From Pseudomonadota bacterium (GTDB lineage: Bacteria; Pseudomonadota; Gammaproteobacteria; Burkholderiales; Burkholderiaceae_B), in assembly GCA_023432075.1 (NCBI GenBank), contig JAEYVD010000857.1:1-12941 (forward strand): DNA of 12,941 nt, given 5' to 3'. This document shows, in pieces, positions 8,317 to 12,941 of this stretch. The translations under genes and the position numbers were made by a program. Numbering within the stretch: the first letter of the stretch is position 1; each line of letters starts with the position of its first letter. Under the pieces are notes generated by a model that searched no databases, had not been told where the DNA came from, and saw only the letters and a program-made list of their open reading frames with translations.

Positions 8317-9588
8317 ATGCCTGTTGCGCCCTTTCCCTTGTCCGTCCAGGAAATCTCTCGCCGCGTGCGCGAGGGCGTGGCGGCTCCGCTGGCTGCCGTG
8401 CGCGCCAGCTTGGCGGCGATCTCCGAGCGGGACAGCGTCATTCGGGCTTGGAGCCATGTTGCCGATCCCGCGGCGCTGGAAGCGTTGGAAGGGATTGGCG
8501 GCCCGTTGGCCGGCGTGCCGATCGGGGTCAAAGATGTGATGGACGTCGCGGACATGCCCACCCGCTTTGGCGTGTCTGCGCTGGCTGGCGGCGCAGCCCG
8601 GTTCGACGCGTGCTGCGTGGGTATGTTGCGCGCCGCGGGCGCGCTGCCCGTGGGCAAGACCGTGACGGCGGAGTTCGCCTTCAGGACACCCGGCGCCACG
8701 CGTAATCCGCACGCGCTAGGCCATACGCCGGGCGGTTCGTCCAGCGGCTCTGCGGCGGCGGTGGCCGCAGGCATGGTGCCCGCCGCGCTGGGAACGCAAA
8801 CAGGCGGTTCGATGATCCGGCCGGCGGCATTCTGCGGCGTGGTGGGTTTCAAACCCAGCTTTGGCCAGGTGTTTCGCGATGGCATGAAGCTGACATGCGA
8901 ATCGCTGGACACCATCGGTTGGTATTCGAACACCGTCGAAGATGCGCAGGCGATCGCGCAGGTGCTGATCGCGCAGGACGACATTGGCGCACCTGACCGG
9001 CCGTTGACGATCGCGGTGCAGCTGGATAACCCCAATGCGGCGCTGTGTCTTGAAAGCCAGCGGGAGATCGCGCGCGCGTGCGAGGTATGGCGCGCGAATG
9101 AGGTGCGCTGCCAGCCGGTGGACGCCAGCGCGGAAACGGCGCTGCTGCTGCGCGCGCACGACGTGATCATGCACTACGAATTTGCGCGCAGCCTGATGCC
9201 GGTGGTGGCGCGAAATGGGAAGGTTGTGAGCCCGGCGCTGCGGCAGGCGGTGGCGCACGGCTTGGCCGTCAGCGCCGGGGAGTACCGGGAGATGCTCGCG
9301 GTGCAAGCGTCACTGCGGCATGGCTGGCGTGCGCGCTATGGCGGCGCGGATCTGATCCTGACGCCTAGCACGCCGGGACCCGCGCCGAAGGGGCTTAGCC
9401 ACACGGGCGACGGCGTCTACAACAAGATCTGGTCGGTGTTGGGCTGGCCTTGCCTGCACCTGCCGACTGCGTTCAACCGGGCAGGCCTGCCCATCGGCAT
9501 GCAACTGGTTGGCAATTGGGGAGAGGACCGAAGGTTGCTCGCCCTTGGCCGGAAACTACATCATCTGCTGACTCAGCAAGGGGAATGA
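8317..9588 (+). CDS. Amidase-signature-family hydrolase
   Basis: This 423-residue enzyme of the amidase signature family (GatA/FAAH/allophanate-hydrolase fold) hydrolyses a C-N amide bond. The Ser-cisSer-Lys triad is visible: K72 in GVPIGVKD, S141 in GGSSSGS, and the nucleophile S165 in GTQTGGSMIRPA, with 24 residues between the two serines as in the family. The C-terminal part WPCLHLPTAFNRAGLPIGMQLVG is also typical. I chose the ATG at 8317 with GGAAA (8307-8311) before it; a TTG at 8290 in the same frame is possible but has no support. It is not the GatA subunit in a gatCAB context, since gatB and gatC are absent. The substrate is unknown. One base separates it from the downstream binding protein, so the two are co-transcribed, and a LysR regulator is divergent. 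Confidence 0.9.
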   Translation: MPVAPFPLSVQEISRRVREGVAAPLAAVRASLAAISERDSVIRAWSHVADPAALEALEGIGGPLAGVPIGVKDVMDVADMPTRFGVSALAGGAARFDACCVGMLRAAGALPVGKTVTAEFAFRTPGATRNPHALGHTPGGSSSGSAAAVAAGMVPAALGTQTGGSMIRPAAFCGVVGFKPSFGQVFRDGMKLTCESLDTIGWYSNTVEDAQAIAQVLIAQDDIGAPDRPLTIAVQLDNPNAALCLESQREIARACEVWRANEVRCQPVDASAETALLLRAHDVIMHYEFARSLMPVVARNGKVVSPALRQAVAHGLAVSAGEYREMLAVQASLRHGWRARYGGADLILTPSTPGPAPKGLSHTGDGVYNKIWSVLGWPCLHLPTAFNRAGLPIGMQLVGNWGEDRRLLALGRKLHHLLTQQGE

Positions 9589-9589
9589 C

Positions 9590-10567
9590 ATGAGGTTCAA
9601 GTTACTGAAGCGCGCTCTGCTGGCGCTCTGCGCAGCCACCGCAATCTCGGGTGGCGCACGGGCCGCGGGCGCGTATCCCGACCGGCCGGTCAATATTGTT
9701 GTGCCCACGGCAGCAGGCGGTACCGTGGACATCGTGGCCCGCATCATGGCCGAGAAACTGGGCCCGGAGCTGGGCCAGCCCGTGATCGTGATCAACAAGC
9801 CCGGCGCGGGCGGGGTGGTCGGCACCCAGGCGTTTTTGCGCGAGCCTCAGGACGGCTACACCTTGCTATTCACCGCGAACAGCAACCAACTGATCGTGCC
9901 CTGGGTCTACAAGGATGCAAAGTTCGATCCCATCAAGGATTTCGCGCCCATTGCGGCGGTCGGGCAAGTCCCCAATGTGCTATGCGTGAATCCGGCGTTC
10001 CCGGCGAAGGACATGAATGCGTTCATGGCGCTGGTCAAGTCCAATCCGGATGTGTACCCGTACGCCTCGGCGGGCGCGGGCACGTTGAATCACTTATTGG
10101 GCGTCATGCTCAGCGAGCTGGGTGGCCTGCGCATGCAGCATGTCCCGTACCGTGGCGTGTCGCCGGCGATGGCTGACGTCATGGGCAACCAGGTGCCGAT
10201 GCTGTTCGCCAGCCTGCCATCCGCGTTGGAGAGCATCAAGGCCGGCAAGCTGCGGGCGCTTGGCGTCAGCAGCGCCGAAAGGAGTGCGCTGTTGCCCGAT
10301 GTTCCGGCCATCTCGGAGTTCATTCCCGGCTTTACCGGCGACCTGTGGGTCGCGTTCTATGGTGGAAAGGATGTGCCAGAGGCCGCCATCGCGAGGATGC
10401 ATCAAGCGATCCGAAAGGTCTTGGCCGATCCCGCGATGAAGAACAAGTTCGATCAGTTGGGCGTCACGATGATGCAGGACGGCCCCGCGGAACTGGGCGC
10501 GCGCCAGCAGGCCGAATTCATGCAATGGAAGCAGATCGTGCAGGCGTCGGGCGCTGCGCCGGACTGA
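9590..10567 (+). CDS. Bug/TctC-family periplasmic solute-binding protein
   Basis: This 325-residue exported protein of the Bug (TctC) family captures small, mostly carboxylated or amidated solutes in the periplasm, in principle for a tripartite tricarboxylate transporter. A signal peptide is clear: basic MRFKLLKR, a hydrophobic core to about residue 20, and a cleavage site near GARA-AG (residue 25). The mature start YPDRPVNIVVPTAAGGTVDIVAR is the canonical opening of the family, including the ligand-contacting AAGGTVD loop. No TctA or TctB membrane subunits are present, which is usual for the many orphan Bug proteins of Bordetella and relatives. It overlaps no gene but starts one base after the amidase stop, with its ribosome-binding site inside the amidase end (GGGGAA, 9580-9585). 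The ligand is inferred only loosely as related to the amidase substrate or product. Confidence 0.93.
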   Translation: MRFKLLKRALLALCAATAISGGARAAGAYPDRPVNIVVPTAAGGTVDIVARIMAEKLGPELGQPVIVINKPGAGGVVGTQAFLREPQDGYTLLFTANSNQLIVPWVYKDAKFDPIKDFAPIAAVGQVPNVLCVNPAFPAKDMNAFMALVKSNPDVYPYASAGAGTLNHLLGVMLSELGGLRMQHVPYRGVSPAMADVMGNQVPMLFASLPSALESIKAGKLRALGVSSAERSALLPDVPAISEFIPGFTGDLWVAFYGGKDVPEAAIARMHQAIRKVLADPAMKNKFDQLGVTMMQDGPAELGARQQAEFMQWKQIVQASGAAPD

Positions 10568-10585
10568 TCCCGGCTTCGCGGCATC

Positions 10586-12604
10586 CTACCGGCTCCCGTC
10601 GATGTAAGGCCGCGCTTGCAGGATCAGGATCTTGTCTGCCTGCACGGCCCATTCGATGTCCTGATCGCCATTTCCCAAGCGCTTCTTCACCTGCCGTCCC
10701 ACGGCGGCTAGCCGGGCGACCAGCGCATCGTTCAGCACCTGCCGGCCGCCCTCGATGGGCACTTCGCGCACGCCGCCGCCCGCATCGGCCACGAGCTGCG
10801 TGTCCTCGGCGGAACGGCTCAGCACCTGCACCGCCTTGGACCAGCTTGAGTACATGACCTGGTCGGCCTGCCGTTTGCCTTCCACCACCTTGATGCCCAA
10901 TCCGCGCTTGGCGGACAGGTAGGTCACATGGCGGCGCGAGGCGTCGAAGGGATCGCGCGTGATCATGACGCCCGAGCTGTCCGACGCCGCGGCCCGTTGC
11001 ACCAGCACAGCCATGACGACGGCGTCCTGCCCGAAGCCTGCGGTGCGGCGCGCCTCGAAAGCCTCGAAGTTGTAGACCGAGGCCCATACCGTCTGCACGG
11101 CCCGGGCCAGCGCATCGGCCTGCGTGACGTTCGGCACGGTGGTGTATAGGCCCGCGCCGCTGAACCCCGGCAGGTCTTCGGAATTGGAAGAGCTGCGCAC
11201 GAAGACGCCTTGGCCACCCAACTGCGTTACCCAGCGGGCGCGCCAGGCGGCCGACAGGACGGGATCGGGCGTTGCTTGCACGATGTCCTGGCGCAGCTTG
11301 GCCAGTTCCGCGCGCCGCACGTTGGCGTCGCTGGCAAAGTCGGCCCGCTGCGCCAGCGCTGCCACGCGCGCGGGCACCCCCAACTGGTCCATGAACGCCG
11401 CATATTGCGCAAACGGAATGCAGAAGCCATCCGGCACGCTTGCGGCGGGCGGCAGCACGGCCGTCAGCGCGCCCAGGTTCGCCGCCTTGACGCCGCAGTG
11501 GCGGCTGTCGCGCGTGGTCATGCCGGACAGCGGCTTGAGGGCGCGCACCGACAGGTCGGGCTTGGGCAGCGAGGCGGCGGCGGATGGGGTTGACGCCGTG
11601 GCTGGCGACGCGGCGGGCTGCGCGATACGCTGCACGCGGTAGCCGTTGCTTTCAACGGTCAGTTCGACCCATTGGCCATCATGCTCGCGCAAGGCGGCCA
11701 CGGCGTCGCGCACGTAGGCATTGGGAATGCGCCAGCCCTTGGCCAGCAGGTTAACGTGGGACAACAGCGTGGACGGGCGCTGCGTGATCAGGCCCGCCAC
11801 CGGCGTCAGCGCCACGGGCACCTCGTCCAGCACCACAATGTCGGTGGGCGAGAGGTCAGCCGTTTCATCCACGGCCTTGACGATGCGCAGCCGGCCCTGC
11901 GCGCGCCCGGTGTTCAGCGGCAAGAAGGTCTGCTCGCGCAGCAGCGCCTCCTGCGTGACGAAGTCCAGCCCGGCCCGCCGTGCGGTCGCTTCCTGCAGCG
12001 TGGAGTTGCTCTTGAATTTCAGCGGGAGAGGGAATGTGGCCGCCAGCCGCTGCGCCGTCAGGGTCAGCAGCTCTGGCGTCAGCAGATCGCCTTCCCAGAA
12101 CTCATAGGTATAGCCGGGCAGGCTGTTCTGCCAGCTCAGCGTGCCGAACAGCAGACGACGATTGGGATCCTTGTACTGCGCCACCAGCGCGGCCCGGTCG
12201 CCGGACAGCAGCCGCCGCTCGCGCGCAAAGGTCTCGTGCAGCGCGTATCGCGGCGTGTTGACGTAATAGATGCGATCGGCGCGCTGGCGGTCGATGACGA
12301 ACAGCACATGGGGGATTTCTAGCGGCGTGCCGGCGTTATAGACCCGCGCCAGTTGATCGAACTCGGCCCGGGTCTTGATCTGCCCCAGGAACCGCGGGCC
12401 TCCCCACCGCGCGTCCTCGGCCTTGCGCGCCTCGACCTCGTCGGGGCGCAGGGGGCGCCCGTTTTCGTAGGGGGAGGGTTTGCGGGCGGTTTGGGCTTGG
12501 ACGGGCGGCGCGCCGGCGCCAACGAGCAGCGCGGAGACGGCCAGCACGGCCAGCGACATCCGCAGTGGAATAAGGGGCCTGAGCGGCGCGCGCGCGAGGA
12601 TCAT
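10586..12604 (-). CDS. Exported-looking protein with phosphohistidine swivel and PPDK/PEP-synthase-type ATP-grasp domain
   Basis: This 672-residue protein has a predicted signal peptide: Arg-containing n-region, hydrophobic stretch at about 16-32, and a possible cleavage after VQA at 37. Residues 65-255 form a domain I do not recognise. About 256-325 resembles the phosphohistidine swivel of PEP-utilising enzymes and glucan water dikinase, with H283 in STLLSHVNLLAKGWRIPNA. A Pro/Ala/Ser linker (328-352) leads to an ATP-grasp domain (about 355-672) with GVKAANLG (K373), VRSSSNSEDLPGFSGAGL (R470) and DIEWAV...ILQARP (E651, Q663, R665). The PEP/pyruvate-binding TIM barrel is absent. The order swivel then ATP-grasp is that of glucan water dikinase, the reverse of PEP synthase. 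The acceptor and reaction are unknown. The start ATG lacks a Shine-Dalgarno sequence; M16 is an alternative that keeps the hydrophobic segment. It is read towards the binding-protein gene, with 18 bases between their stops. Confidence 0.85.
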   Translation of the reverse strand: MILARAPLRPLIPLRMSLAVLAVSALLVGAGAPPVQAQTARKPSPYENGRPLRPDEVEARKAEDARWGGPRFLGQIKTRAEFDQLARVYNAGTPLEIPHVLFVIDRQRADRIYYVNTPRYALHETFARERRLLSGDRAALVAQYKDPNRRLLFGTLSWQNSLPGYTYEFWEGDLLTPELLTLTAQRLAATFPLPLKFKSNSTLQEATARRAGLDFVTQEALLREQTFLPLNTGRAQGRLRIVKAVDETADLSPTDIVVLDEVPVALTPVAGLITQRPSTLLSHVNLLAKGWRIPNAYVRDAVAALREHDGQWVELTVESNGYRVQRIAQPAASPATASTPSAAASLPKPDLSVRALKPLSGMTTRDSRHCGVKAANLGALTAVLPPAASVPDGFCIPFAQYAAFMDQLGVPARVAALAQRADFASDANVRRAELAKLRQDIVQATPDPVLSAAWRARWVTQLGGQGVFVRSSSNSEDLPGFSGAGLYTTVPNVTQADALARAVQTVWASVYNFEAFEARRTAGFGQDAVVMAVLVQRAAASDSSGVMITRDPFDASRRHVTYLSAKRGLGIKVVEGKRQADQVMYSSWSKAVQVLSRSAEDTQLVADAGGGVREVPIEGGRQVLNDALVARLAAVGRQVKKRLGNGDQDIEWAVQADKILILQARPYIDGSR

Positions 12605-12633
12605 GGTCTCGGGGACAGAGCGGCAAAGGCGCC

Positions 12634-12639
12634 ATCATA
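12634..12639 (-). promoter_or_regulatory. Candidate -10 element of the dikinase-like gene
   Basis: TATGAT on the minus strand matches five of six positions of the sigma-70 -10 and lies 30 bases before the ATG at 12604. No recognisable -35 is found 16-18 bp upstream, where the DNA is GC-rich. It would produce a leader of about 20-25 bases without a Shine-Dalgarno sequence. Confidence 0.35.
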
Positions 12640-12670
12640 TCCGGCCCGGGAGCGGGATTGCTGCCTGAGG

Positions 12671-12704
12671 GCGGAAACAACAAGGCCCCCAAATGGGGGC
12701 CTTG
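12671..12704 (-). terminator. Rho-independent terminator of argH
   Basis: A perfect 10-bp stem, CAAGGCCCCC (12681-12690) and GGGGGCCTTG (12695-12704), closes on a four-base loop. On the minus strand it is followed by a T-rich tail (TTGTTTCC), so it ends transcription coming from the gene on its right. It also insulates the dikinase-like gene from argH, which suggests that they are separate transcription units. Confidence 0.88.
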
Positions 12705-12732
12705 CATCCAACGCATCTACGGCAAGCCGAAA

Positions 12733-12941
12733 TCAGCCTTGCGCCGTTTCCGCCAGTACGCGCTGGGCTTCTTCAGCGACGCGTTCGGGGGCGGTGCCGC
12801 CCACGTGCTTGCGCGCGGCGACCGAGCCTTCCAGCGTCAGGACCTGGTGCACGTCCTCGGTGATGCTGGGGTGGTAGGCCGTGAGTTCGGCGGTGGACAG
12901 GTCGGCGAGGTCGCAGCCGCGCTGTTCGCAGTCGCGCACGG
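12733..12941 (-). CDS. argH: Argininosuccinate lyase, C-terminal end, cut by window edge
   Basis: Only the last 68 or so codons are present; the rest lies beyond the right edge. The visible sequence CDLADLSTAEL...HPSITEDVHQVLTLEGSVAARKHVGGTAPERV is the conserved C-terminal segment of argininosuccinate lyase. In particular, LTLEGSVAARKHVGGTAP is nearly invariant in bacterial ArgH. The enzyme splits argininosuccinate into arginine and fumarate, the last step of arginine biosynthesis, in the cytoplasm. The stop (TGA, 12735-12733) is followed 29 bases later by a strong intrinsic terminator, so this is the end of its transcript. The apparent GTG near the edge is an internal codon, not a start. Confidence 0.92.
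   Translation of the reverse strand, partial: VRDCEQRGCDLADLSTAELTAYHPSITEDVHQVLTLEGSVAARKHVGGTAPERVAEEAQRVLAETAQG

Overview
The window is GC-rich, densely packed bacterial chromosome. The BkdA1/BkdA2 proteins closely resemble Pseudomonas-type branched-chain dehydrogenase subunits, there is a Bug/TctC-type binding protein beside an amidase, and CadR/CadA-type metal genes are present. Together these suggest a beta-proteobacterium of the Alcaligenaceae (Achromobacter/Bordetella type). That placement is inferred from gene style, not from a marker gene.

Layout: (1) 1-781, minus: the N-terminal 260 residues of a CadA/ZntA-type heavy-metal P-type ATPase with a His-rich metal-binding head; its 3' part lies outside the window. 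(2) 782-878: a divergent control region with a MerR-type operator inside a promoter whose spacer is 19 bp. (3) 879-1313, plus: the CadR/PbrR-type regulator. (4) 1418-2011, plus: a small YdjA-like nitroreductase. (5) 2211-7288, plus: a complete four-gene operon, bkdA1-bkdA2-bkdB-lpdV, encoding the branched-chain 2-oxoacid dehydrogenase complex (E1 alpha, E1 beta, E2, E3), with gaps of 1-2 nt between genes. (6) 7316-8227, minus: a LysR-type regulator, divergent from (7) 8317-9588 amidase and 9590-10567 periplasmic Bug/TctC solute-binding protein, both plus. A strong inverted repeat sits between the regulator and the amidase. (8) 10586-12604, minus: an exported-looking protein with a phosphohistidine swivel motif followed by a PPDK/PEP-synthase-type ATP-grasp domain, in the order of plant glucan water dikinase. 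(9) 12671-12704: a clean intrinsic terminator. (10) 12733-12941, minus: the C-terminal end of argininosuccinate lyase.

Functional reading: the left end is a metal-efflux module (sensor plus pump). The centre is a catabolic module that converts 2-oxoacids from Val, Leu and Ile to acyl-CoAs; it carries its own E3 but no adjacent bkdR. The LysR-amidase-Bug trio looks like a small uptake-and-hydrolysis module for an amide or related compound of unknown identity. The most unusual gene is the putative exported dikinase at 10586-12604: its ATP-dependent fold and its apparent secretion signal conflict, and its acceptor cannot be deduced from the sequence.

No tRNA, rRNA, CRISPR array, insertion sequence or phage gene was seen. 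No gene-free stretch exceeds 300 bases; the longest is 199 bases (2012-2210).
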